NCBI RefSeq assembly: GCF_964340395.1
Contig: NC_135562.1
Coordinates: 16,148,985-16,196,484 of the forward strand
Reading direction: 5' to 3'
Length of the DNA: 47,500 nucleotides
Origin: Glandiceps talaboti
Lineage: Eukaryota > Hemichordata > Enteropneusta > Spengelidae
Positions within the stretch are counted from its first letter, which is position 1. Every line of letters starts with the position of its first letter. The translations under genes were made by a program, and so were the position numbers. Below, one piece after another: positions 1 to 9,271 of the stretch. Below the pieces are notes generated by a model. It did not search any database. It saw only the letters and a program-made list of their open reading frames with translations, and was not told the DNA's origin.

Positions 1-79
1 ATTCGATTAAGAAAATATTTACATGGACGTCCAAAAAAAATAAAAATGGCCTCGTTCGGCTTTCATCGTTATAATAAAA

Positions 80-414
80 CTAGGGAGCAGAACGAGCATA
101 ATCGTAGGCAGATTTATCGCTGTCCAAGCTTACGTTTAACCCGCTCATATCATAATACGTCCCTTCATCTGTACTAGTAATATCTTTACTTACATTTTGC
201 GATTCTTTGACGCTCATTATACTCAATTCTATGTTTTCCTTATCACCAGTAATATTCTGTAAGTTAGTGGGCGCTTGCGGCTCTACATCTACTTGATGCG
301 TTTTACCTAAACCTGTAGGGATTTGCGCGCTTGCCGTGGACGAATGTCCATCACTAAACTTATCTACACTAACCTTCTCTAGCCCTGCTAGACGCAGTGC
401 CAAGTGCCATATGC
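80..414 (-). CDS. Exon 5 (last) of CARD-like adaptor gene
   Basis: The acceptor TTCTTTTAAATAG precedes an open frame that has an in-frame stop just upstream, so it must be entered by splicing. It encodes IWHLALRLAGLEKVSVDKF, the C-terminal helix of the CARD-like domain, followed by a polar tail with YYDM and AYDYAR, and ends at a TAG at 82-80. The tail has one NIT sequon but nothing suggesting secretion. The 3' UTR runs off the left edge of the window and no AATAAA is visible before it. Confidence 0.6.
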
Positions 415-3400
415 CTATTTAAAAGAAGATTTTGGAAAAGACAACGATATGTTATTTCATCATTCGCTAACCATTTATATCCCATATTTAGAGGAAGAAG
501 ATCCTATTTACACAAATAGTCCAGTCAAAATAAGGTTTGACCCAAACATAATTGCAACAGAAATAATTTTTAGTGCATCTTGTTCAGAATTTTGTGCTGA
601 ACAACATATCAAAAGTCTAGAAAAATCTAAGTGGTGGAACATGGTGAAAATAAGGTTTTTATTAATTAGCATAATTAGCGAGAATATTATATTCTTAAAA
701 TGCTGTTTTCGCAATAAAACCTGGCAAGTAACTTGTCTATGGATAGGTCTAAGGGTGAAAAATCATACTAGGATCATCATATGATGATTCAACATGTCAT
801 CAGCATAATTAATATGTAAATTATGAAAAATTATAATCAGCATATTCAAATTTGATAACATTTTAACACAAATGTATGCAGGTTATATATCATTTGATTT
901 GCAGTACAGTAGGAAATAAATTTAGCGTGCTTGTCATCATCAAATACTTTTCATGTAAAATGTATCAAAGATTCTTAATTAATTAGTAATTAACATAATT
1001 AGCATATAGAAGGTTTATCAATCTCCCATGCAAGTAATATGTCTTTGGGAAGGTCTTGAAATGACAAATCACATAGGCTACAATGGACCTTTTAATATCA
1101 TCAAAGACAGTCTGATAACTCATATTTTTGTTTTGTAGTTATGCAACAGAGAAATCAAGGCAATAAATGTTAACAATTGCATCTTGACTGAAACTTCCAC
1201 CCAATAGTATAGGTATAATGATCTTTATGCATCTAACCAACAATGTTGCAAAAGTTACTACTTATATCACTGGATCATTGTGTACTTCTAATACCAATGT
1301 ATCGCTGTATACTAATGTGTACATATTGTTCTCGCATACCGCACTGATATCAAGTTGTTAACTTAGGAGGAAAACAAGATTAAGATGTACTTATACTGAG
1401 AGTCGACAAGGACATGCAAGTATTATGGGATGTCCATTCCCCTCATCATTCTCATCACTAAACTAAACAGCCAATCTCTTTCTTATCATATTGTTCTTTT
1501 TTAACAACACATTTCCATCTTCAAACTTTCTGATTCAATTCTATAAATATTATTATTAACAATGCTGAAAGATAAATTAATTAAACACCCCTTTCAACAC
1601 TTATATAATTTGAAAGTAACATCATCAGTCACTTGTTTGTGTCAATTTACCACAATGACATGACAATCGCCTTCCAATTCAATCTAGCCCGCAATCATTT
1701 ATGTAGTGACTCAAATAATTAGTCAAACTTAATGGTTAGCCTGATATAACAGGAATTACATACGGTAAAAATTCTGTTCGAAACAAATGACATGTCAAGA
1801 AGGCTATCAAATTCAGTTGTTTCATTTTTAAAATCCTGTCATAAAATCGAATGGCAAAACCTTAAAAGGATTTAAATTCTGACTGATTCTATGGAAACCA
1901 AATAATTTTCATTTAAAAAACATGCACTATATGGTTCATAAATGCTTAGTTCTTGTGCACGTGTTTTACGGGGAATAAGAAATTATAAATATAAAAATGA
2001 TTAAATCACCCCCACAAAATGGAATCAAAATTGAATAAAAATTAATCAAATGAAATCTAAACAAATATACCATATATTTTTGTAGAAATTGAAAACAAAA
2101 TGAGGGAAGCTAAAGTACTTCGCAACATTTACCTGCCCCTGATATCCAAACAAAAGTATTGATAATTTTAAATATCATTTCATAAGAATTAGCATTGTCA
2201 TCTGGAATTAGAACAAAAGTTGTGATGATTGTGTAACAAACACAGAAAATATGAATAAAGTTAGATGATAAAACTAATAAAAGAAAAATGAAATAATTAT
2301 AATAGTCATTATCAGCCAGATTATTAATATTACAAAGGCGATTTATTATAGCTATATTTTATTTTGCTTACAATTAGCTTTGGTCTACGTTTCGCCTATA
2401 GTATTCTGCATCACACGACCCCTTTTAGAGTTATACAATCGTGGAAAGCTTAGAACTTAATAGAAGAGGTCATTTTCAAACACAAAATAGGAGTTAAAAA
2501 TCTGTTGAAACGATATCATCAGCATTGTTTGTGCAAGGATTAAGGGACAATCGCATAATATATGCCACAAGCTCAATAAAGGAACTTTGTCCATTTAGGA
2601 AAACACATCAAATACTATATTGGAAATCTAGCAGTTGTATATCACATAAGAAGTAAATTTTAATCAACTTATGAACACCTTAGTATAAATATAGAAGTTA
2701 TCATTGAAGGCGTGATTGTGAAAGTTTTCGAACTTTGGTTAGAAGTGCAAGAATGAAGTTCAGCAATCGCATTGATGCCAGATCCAGCCCTCCCAAACGA
2801 ACAAAGTTATACTTTATTGAGCTTTTGTGACATCGTGCGATCACCCGTAAATAGATTTGGAGCTCCAAAGTTTGTTTGTTTCCAAGAATTCCTTGTCTCA
2901 TTGTACAGAAGGCATCTTCTGAGCCAAATTTGCCAAATTTTTTATCAACTATATTTGAGATGTCGCAGTATGCAGAATTGGTAAAAATGACTTTTCCAGG
3001 TCAAAGATAAAGTTAGTTTGTGGTCGTAACATATTCAAATATTAAATAAATTAATTTTAAAGACGAAGTGAGATTTGCACTCAAAATGATACGTAACTGT
3101 GAGATGACTGGTAATGGTACAGAAATAAAAGAAAGAAGATAATAGAGGAAGGGCCCCATCCAAAGAAATTATTAATGTCCTGTATCACCTAAAATCGTCT
3201 TATGTTTCGTATAGTGGTAATAATACATGTAATGTGCAAAAAAATGGACCTATAATACTGCCTTTCATGTAATTTCAAAGATGATATCTATATTTTTGTA
3301 ACATTGAAATAAAAACACAGCTGAATTCAAACAATTCACAGAGGGATGTAACAAAATCTACAAATGTATAATACTCATCTGAATACTTGTCTGTAGGAGT

Positions 3401-6400
3401 AATATTTGTCCATGTTATATAGCGCGGAATTCAAAAGATTCAAGTTTAATCTAATTTATATCTAGATATGAAAAGATATCTTTTACTAAAAACAAGGTAC
3501 AGTTCAATGTACAAACTGAAGATCATGTTGTCAGTAATCGAGCTTTAAACGAAATATAAAGGGTAGAACATGCCAAGTAATAACTATTAAAGCCAAACTT
3601 TATTGTAAAATGTAATGCAATAACTCATAGGATGTCATAGTTCATAGTCAGAAATTAAAGTTTCAACTGGCAGGTTTTGAGACAGAACAGAATGTGAACA
3701 TGTTTTTTTCACTTTTAAACAAATTGAACATAAAGACCAAAAGGTATCAACAACGCAAGAAATAACAAACACTGATACTACACAAATTGTACTTTTTAAA
3801 TATAGTATGTTCATTTAGAATGACTGAAAATAAAGAAAACGACAAAAATACACAATTGTGATAAGCAGATAATCACAACTTATTCCTAAACCGGTACCAC
3901 TAATAATAGCACGTATGTGGTAAAACAGGATCTAGAAACAAGTCAATCAGTGCTGCCTTAATTGAAAGACAAAGGGCAGCACTGGTAAACCCACCCAAAG
4001 AAGACATATTTATAGATATGCAGACGATCCTATGTAAACAAACAGTGACGGAATATTGATAGAATCAAGGGGCATTTCTTTCTCTGAGAGATATCAAAAC
4101 TATCGGGAAGAAGACAAAAAGGTCTAGGAGTACAGCATCTCAGATACTGCCAGCGTCGAGGTTGTATAATTATGGTGTAGCTACATCATTTTTGAACGCT
4201 CATCTGGACACACGGTGATATAAAATCACATAATGAAAACAGAATCTTCTCCTTACACAATGTCTAATAGGTTGAATACATGTATTTATAAAACCAACAA
4301 CCTATGAATGGTACTCCCGCTCAGGTTTGACAATTTGATAATGATGTTCATCTCACTTTTAAGGTCAAGACCTATCGAAAGACATATTACTTGCATACTT
4401 TAAATCGAAAAAACTTCTCAACATCTTGACGATAATTACATTAATTAATTAATTAAGTAAGTAATTAATTAATCAATTAATTAGGAAACTTTAACTATTC
4501 TTTAGCTTACCTTGGAGTGGTTTGATGATTGAAAAGTTATGTTCACTCAAAATCGAGTGTCAATAACTATTGAACAAAAAATATCACGTATGCTTACTAA
4601 TGTATTGTTTTACATGTTAATTACACTAATTAACACTTGTTTAGCATGCATGTTTATCTAGCAAGGGAGGAGTTATTTAATAATGAGAGTAAGGGATTCA
4701 AATACTCCAATACCTAATGAGAGATATACAACTAACAGGGGCGTTCAAAAAAATGTATAGTTATTGTACGTTACAAGTAATCAGTGTCCTTAATTAAAGT
4801 AATTAAAAATACACATATTAATTCTATGGGAATGGTTGCACGATCGTACACTGACTCCAAAATAATTACTCACCTTCAGACCTACCCATAGACATGTTAC
4901 TTGCATAGGTTTTTTGAACAAATGATATTTCATGAATATTATTTTTTCACTAATTATGCTAATTAAGAAACGTCATTTTTCACCATGTTCCACCACTTAG
5001 ATTTTTCTAGACTTTTAATATGTTATTCAGCATAAAATTCTGAGCAAGATGCACTAAAAATTATTTCTGTTGCAATTATGTTTGGGTTCGGCCATTTTTT
5101 ACGCTAGATTGACTGGACTAAAACACACATCACATTTTTACTCATTTATACACAAGGATCCCAGGACATTTACTTTCGCACTCATTCATTATAGTGACTT
5201 GTCACTCATACATAGGATTTCTATATTCCGTTCGAGTTAATTAGATATATGGAATTAGATTTATTTGAATAATGCGGCCACCGTTGCCTTTCCAGTTATC
5301 TTAACAGGATTGCGTTTAAGGTATTCTTTAATACTTCTATTTAAATTATTTTCAATCTCCCAACTATTATGTTTTGCTGAATAACCCTTCCGTTTAACTA
5401 AATATTACATCGTCCATACAGATGAATCGATAAAATTCTAATAAATATGAAAATTTCTCGATAAACTCCGAAATCATAATTACATTTGTAATGGCCTTTT
5501 TACTGATTGTATCGCTATTAATTAGACAAAGAACTCTTAATCTCCTGACTATTCACATAATTAACGCCCTACCTCAATGTATCTATTGAATATATTTTCC
5601 GAAACAAAAGGCAAATAAATACTTTAACTTGACTATCTTTAACCTAAAATAAAACTATGGAACATTCCTGTAGTTCCTTATAAAATCAGACCACTCCTTG
5701 GGTCATCTCAACTATAAATCGACCTCTCCTTGGGTCATTAAAAAGAGACAGCTACAACGTTATCGGTATTTTCTTCATCTTTAACTTAGTCAAACATTTT
5801 CTCTAGAACGCTTCAATAGACTATAAATTCTGTGAATGACAGTGATCAAATGTTGTCCCCCTAATTATGAGCAATAATTTATTTCTGGCCGAAAGTGTAT
5901 CATTTCTAAATCTGTCTATATCTCCATGGTTTAACAAGCCCACATCTTATTACTAACACGCCTGTTGTCATAGATACAGTCTATTATTTAAAATATAAAT
6001 CCTATCAGTGTAACTAGCGAATATATTCATCCATTAAAAGACAATGAGAAACTTCAAATCGACCACTCCTAGGTCATTTTAACTAAACACTGGCCATCGT
6101 CTGGGCCTAAAATATCACATCGACCATCTCTTGGTCATCTTACTTTCAAAACCACATATAAAAACTTGAAAACTTAAGGATTTCTCACGTCGTGATCTTT
6201 GGTTGAATATACTCTCTAGAACAATTAAACAGAATGACAATATCCTAAATTAAAAGAACAGTAAACTATCTTCTGAACACATTATTGAATACATCTTACT
6301 TGATAAACTGTCAGTGTTCGTAAGTTGACAAATGTTCCCATCGATCTCTCTTCATCACTATCTCTGTCCTCTGCTGCTATATTTGTCACCATCTCAGTCG

Positions 6401-6626
6401 TCCTTTCATGGTGATATGCACTTGCATAGTCACTGGGGGATCTGCTTATAACATAACTTTTCCATTCTTGGTCATGGTCACCAGTTTCTGTGTCTTCTGC
6501 TTCATAGTTTTCGTAATTTACAACGACTTCTTCGTAATCATTTTCTCCCATGTCAAGATCGATTCTTGGCAACACCTGTTCTTCAGCATCAACTTGTTGT
6601 TCGGCATTCTCTGGTTGTGCAGCCAT
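80..6626 (-). CDS. Predicted five-exon gene: tyrosine-rich adaptor with CARD-like domain
   Basis: Five minus-strand exons (6626-6300, 5643-5573, 4545-4511, 2201-2133, 414-80) join with matching phases (0, 2, 1, 1) into one frame of 837 nt, or 278 residues plus stop. Residues 1-106 are acidic and tyrosine-rich, with YEEV at Y31 and YENY at Y38 (the pYxN type bound by Grb2 SH2). Residues about 107-190 form a helix-rich segment whose spacing resembles a CARD or related death-fold domain: an LLFRK helix, the SEHNFSII segment, EMIFKIINTF, then SGAGIWHLALRLAGL, like the G-x-x-A-F-x-x-F-x-x-AL end of CARDs. Residues 190-278 are a polar tail with YYDM (a YxxM, PI3K-type motif) at Y254 and tyrosines 271 and 273. 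There is no signal peptide or membrane segment. The start codon at 6626 has a good context (AAAATGG). Phase agreement and domain continuity across four junctions are the main support. Domain identity is inferred from pattern only; DED or death domain are alternatives. Confidence 0.55.
517..1110 (+). repeat. Two copies of a dispersed repeat, left arm of an inverted pair
   Basis: A copy at about 517-780 starts TAGTCCAGTCA and includes ACCCAAACATAATTGCAACA and CTAAGTGGTGGAACATGGTG. Its reverse complement, clearly related though with indels, is at about 4866-5121. A shorter second copy at about 960-1110 shares the core GCAAGTAATATGTCTTTG with a reverse copy at about 4360-4500. Both lie in the intron between exons 5 and 4 of the CARD-like gene. 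The family was not identified; a SINE or MITE is possible. Confidence 0.75.
2133..2201 (-). CDS. Exon 4 of CARD-like adaptor gene
   Basis: A 69-nt symmetric exon (phase 1-1) between a good acceptor (TTTTGTTCTAATTCCAG) and donor (GGGCAG|GTAAAT). Two of three frames contain stops; the open one encodes DNANSYEMIFKIINTFVWIS followed by GA, a predicted helix pair. Its outgoing G joins the GC at the start of exon 5 to give the glycine of the SGAG motif. Confidence 0.5.
4360..5121 (-). repeat. Two copies of the same dispersed repeat, right arm
   Basis: Reverse-complement partners of the copies at 517-1110, in mirrored order (short copy at 4360-4500, long copy at 4866-5121). The microexon at 4511-4545 sits between them. 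The shared core GCAAGTAACATGTCTATG is read on the minus strand near 4885-4905. Confidence 0.75.
4511..4545 (-). CDS. Exon 3 (35-nt microexon) of CARD-like adaptor gene
   Basis: A strong donor, CCAAG|GTAAGC at 4511/4510, is paired with an acceptor ending GATTTTGAG at 4546. The phases (2 in, 1 out) are exactly those needed between exons 2 and 4, giving S-EHNFSIIKPLQ-D across the junctions. The acceptor has only a modest pyrimidine tract, and a nearer-consensus AG upstream (TTCAATAG) gives stops in all frames. This is the least certain exon of the chain. Confidence 0.4.
5573..5643 (-). CDS. Exon 2 of CARD-like adaptor gene
   Basis: This 71-nt exon lies between a TTTTATTTTAG acceptor and a GAG|GTAGGG donor. 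It is open only in the frame required by exon 1 (phase 0 in, phase 2 out) and encodes VKDSQVKVFICLLFRKIYSI and a few more residues, an amphipathic stretch suited to the first death-fold helices. It is too short to stand out as an isolated ORF; support is the phase match and domain continuity. Confidence 0.45.
5686..6150 (+). repeat. Short interspersed motif ATCGACCACTCCTTGGGTCA, about five copies
   Basis: Variants of a 20-bp motif (GACCACTCCTTGGGTCAT, CGACCTCTCCTTGGGTCAT, CGACCACTCCTAGGTCAT, CGACCATCTCTTGGTCAT and a weaker one) occur at about 5687, 5718, 6058, 6094 and 6118. They fall in intron 1 of the CARD-like gene. No function is evident. Confidence 0.6.
6300..6626 (-). CDS. Exon 1 of CARD-like adaptor gene (start codon, Tyr-rich N-terminus)
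   Basis: ATG at 6626 in a strong context, then 109 open codons to a donor read as CAA|GTAAGA at 6300/6299 (phase 0). The peptide is acidic and carries six tyrosines (Y31, Y38, Y41, Y58, Y67, Y71), of which Y31 (YEEV) and Y38 (YENY) match Src-family and Grb2 SH2 ligand patterns. The composition is unlike the AT-rich flanks, supporting real coding sequence. No TATA box is evident just upstream, so a 5' UTR exon further upstream is possible. Confidence 0.65.
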
Positions 6627-7765
6627 TTTCTTAGATCTTCTTGTGCTTAAAATTTCTTGTCGTATATTTGGTCAGTTTGAACAGGACCCGGATACGCTAC
6701 ACCAAATGTTGCTATGGGTTCGTTTATGGTATTCTCTTTCGATATAGCAACTTAACTTCTAGCAGGGAATTAGCTAGCAAGAGGTACTCTCAGAATCACT
6801 GCACAGGGACTAGACCAAAATATGACTACAAGATGATTTATTGTTCAGCACTGGCTCAAACACCACTTCAACACAGGTTCGGGAGATATAAAATCTACCC
6901 AACAAGTCCCAAGCTCCTATCCATCACTCCACCCATCTCTCTCCATCTAGTTACAATAGTTATCCTATCTTATAGCCCAGAAAAGGGGCGTCTCTCAATA
7001 TGCAAAGCATATTAAAATCATATCACTATTTACATTCAAATGTCCAGCTTGACTTTACCAGCTGTTGATTGGATAAAAGTCCTCAATATCTACATAAGAT
7101 CACATGATATTCAAATTATCATTGCCACGCATCAATGTTCGTTGCCATCTTAACAAATACTTTCTATAACAATATATTCTTATGACAGTCAATGCCGACT
7201 ATGAATGCATACAAATTCTATTCCTTTGAAATTGTAATAAGTTTGTTTGACATTTAGCCGACATCGATGTCTCCAGACATCCAGTCTCTTCTTTGAAAGC
7301 TAATCTAATGGTTCCCTTTGTTTCAAGCCCAGCACTCTAACTTGAACTTGATACTATAACTAACAAAAGCTATAATAACATTACCGGAGATTAGGTTTTA
7401 GATACTTATTGTTCTCGCTACTAATAGCATTTTCCATTGTTTCTTCTAATTGTATTCTTTTGTTATTCACGTGTCTTTGTACTTGATTGGAATGTTCCCT
7501 TTTGTAGTTATAATTGTGTGTTGGTTTTGCTAAAGTGCTTGGCCAAAAACAATAGGATCCATTATATCGATACATTTGTACTTCTGTATTAGAATTTCGC
7601 CTGTTTCCAAATTTATCAACCTAAAATCAGTTAATATCTTTTACTATATTTTCATATAAAAAACGTATGTAACAAAAGTAAAACAAGGAAATTGTTTTTC
7701 AGGGGTGAAACACCCGAAACCTATATGTATTCTTGGTGACTCTTGAATATTAAATCTGCAAATTA

Positions 7766-7866
7766 TGAATGAATGAATGAATGAATGAATGAATGGATGG
7801 ATGGATGGATGAATGAATGAATGAATGAATGAATGAATGAATGAATGAATGAATGAATGAATGAAT
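7766..7866 (+). repeat. (GAAT)n/(GGAT)n microsatellite
   Basis: About 100 bp of tetranucleotide repeat GAAT with a central block of GGAT variants, read directly in the sequence. Confidence 0.97.
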
Positions 7867-8279
7867 TCAATGTATATCATTCATTACACCGAATAAATAT
7901 CTACAAAAGCCAACGTTTATCAAGAGTCAAATAAAAGACAATTATGGTAAAGACGATTTTCATCATGTATTGGAAGTGTTGTTAGTCACACGGGTGTTAC
8001 CCAGTCGTTCTTCATTAAACCAGGGCCTAACGTTAAAAACTTACAGTTCATGATAAAATAGAAGTCGTCCGATTATATGATGGAGTGAACCCCCCGTTGA
8101 AACACATGAGTGGTTCAGAAATATAAAATCAAACATGTAGACAATACAATAAGAACAGACACGTTATTTACCTTTATAATAAAGATTGTAAAGGAGGCAA
8201 TTAAAGTGACTGAAACTGGGGTCACAAACTTTTTATTGACGTGAAGTCTTTGTTAAACACGTCACCTTGATTGAACTCC

Positions 8280-8600
8280 CAGTAAAATGTTATTATGTTG
8301 ATGCATGCCTTCCATGACATTACGATTGTGTCTGGCATTGTTAAAACAGTTGAGTGCATAGGAGGAATTTCCTCGACATTTAATTATAAACCCACTATAC
8401 ATTCATGACGTCACTTGTTCCTTCATAAGTAATATCTCACCGATACCAGCTTTTAGTTTAGTCAATTGCAAGTTGTGACTAAATATGTGTCTCAGTAAGT
8501 AGAACATTACGAGTAATAATATTTTGTATATGTAGCCAAATTCACACCCGCGAACCGCGGTATGTATACACTTAGACTGTGCCCCTCTAAATTGCGGTAT
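8280..8600 (+). repeat. Segment duplicated on the other side of the CABIT gene (copy 1)
   Basis: Shares ordered blocks with 12955-13210: GTTGATGCATG with GTTGATACATG, AACAGTTGAGTGC with AACAGTTGATTGC, and TTTTAGTTTAGTCAATTGCA with TTTTAGTTCAGTCAATTACA. Same orientation, diverged with indels. Confidence 0.6.
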
Positions 8601-8686
8601 ACTTTTCATGCAGCACTAGTTGCTGCGCATGCGTAGTCCGATACTGACACGAATGTATAATAATAAAGATTCGATCAAACGTTCGG

Positions 8687-8938
8687 AATAGGGAACTTGC
8701 AAACCCGCCATGTTGAATGTTGCATCATGGGAACTGTGATAATAAATACTAATCAATTAGTATTTTAAACAGTGTTGATACATTGTTTATAACCACAAAT
8801 AATCAATTCATGGTTACCCTGACAATTGTGGGAGATTAATTTTATCAGTAGCTCCAGATTAGATATTACAGTTACCTCAGATAATCCCATAGTCCTTTGC
8901 GTCTGAGCATGCTCAGTCTGGATTGCAAGTTCCCTATT
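8687..8938. mobile_element. MITE-like element with inverted termini
   Basis: The left end AATAGGGAACTTGCAA (8687-8702) is repeated exactly as its reverse complement TTGCAAGTTCCCTATT at 8923-8938. Taking GGGAACTTGCAA as the terminus leaves a TA dinucleotide on each side, the target duplication expected of mariner-like elements. The interior of about 220 bp has no ORF, so it would be non-autonomous. A 12-bp palindrome TGAGCATGCTCA near its right end recurs at about 43599. Classification is inference. Confidence 0.7.
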
Positions 8939-9271
8939 GGCACATCTTATTATTTCATAACTATAATGGGTAGATACATTAATATGTCATGAAAAGCCTA
9001 TGCTTGCATGCCCGTCTGGTACATGTATGTACATGAAATGTTATTCATCAAGCGAAAAGGTTACTTTCTGGGTCGGACTTTTCAGTCACCTTGTGTTAGA
9101 CGTAATTAACATACTAAATTACTATTGTGTTGTAGGTTTGGCAGTTTGTAGTCTGCTAGTACTACAGCACTGCAAGTACACAGACAGCAATGGAAGCGAG
9201 TAAATGTCACGAAAAAAAGAGAGAAAATATTTATATATGTCAATATATACTGCTGACACTGTGATACACGA

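Larger units (their letters stand above)
6627..9271. other. Intergenic region between CARD-like and CABIT genes
   Basis: No gene is recognised on either strand. It contains a (GAAT)n microsatellite, a segment duplicated at 12955-13210, a small inverted-repeat element at 8687-8938 and an NRF1-like GCGCATGCG site at 8625. A minus-strand open stretch at 7628-7381 behind an acceptor-like TTTTAG has no recognisable domain and is not annotated as a gene. Confidence 0.6.

Noticed and set aside
404-784. 126-codon plus-strand ORF
   Set aside because: It lies over the dispersed inverted repeat, and the reverse-complement copy at 4866-5121 does not keep the frame open.
2701-2995. Minus-strand open frame of about 95 codons in intron 3 of the CARD-like gene
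   Set aside because: No acceptable acceptor precedes it, it breaks the phase chain, and no family is recognised.
7381-7628. Possible terminal exon, minus strand (VDKFGNRRNSNTEVQMYRYN...)
   Set aside because: There is an acceptor-like TTTTAG and about 80 open codons, but a second frame over the first part is equally plausible and no partner exon or domain was found.
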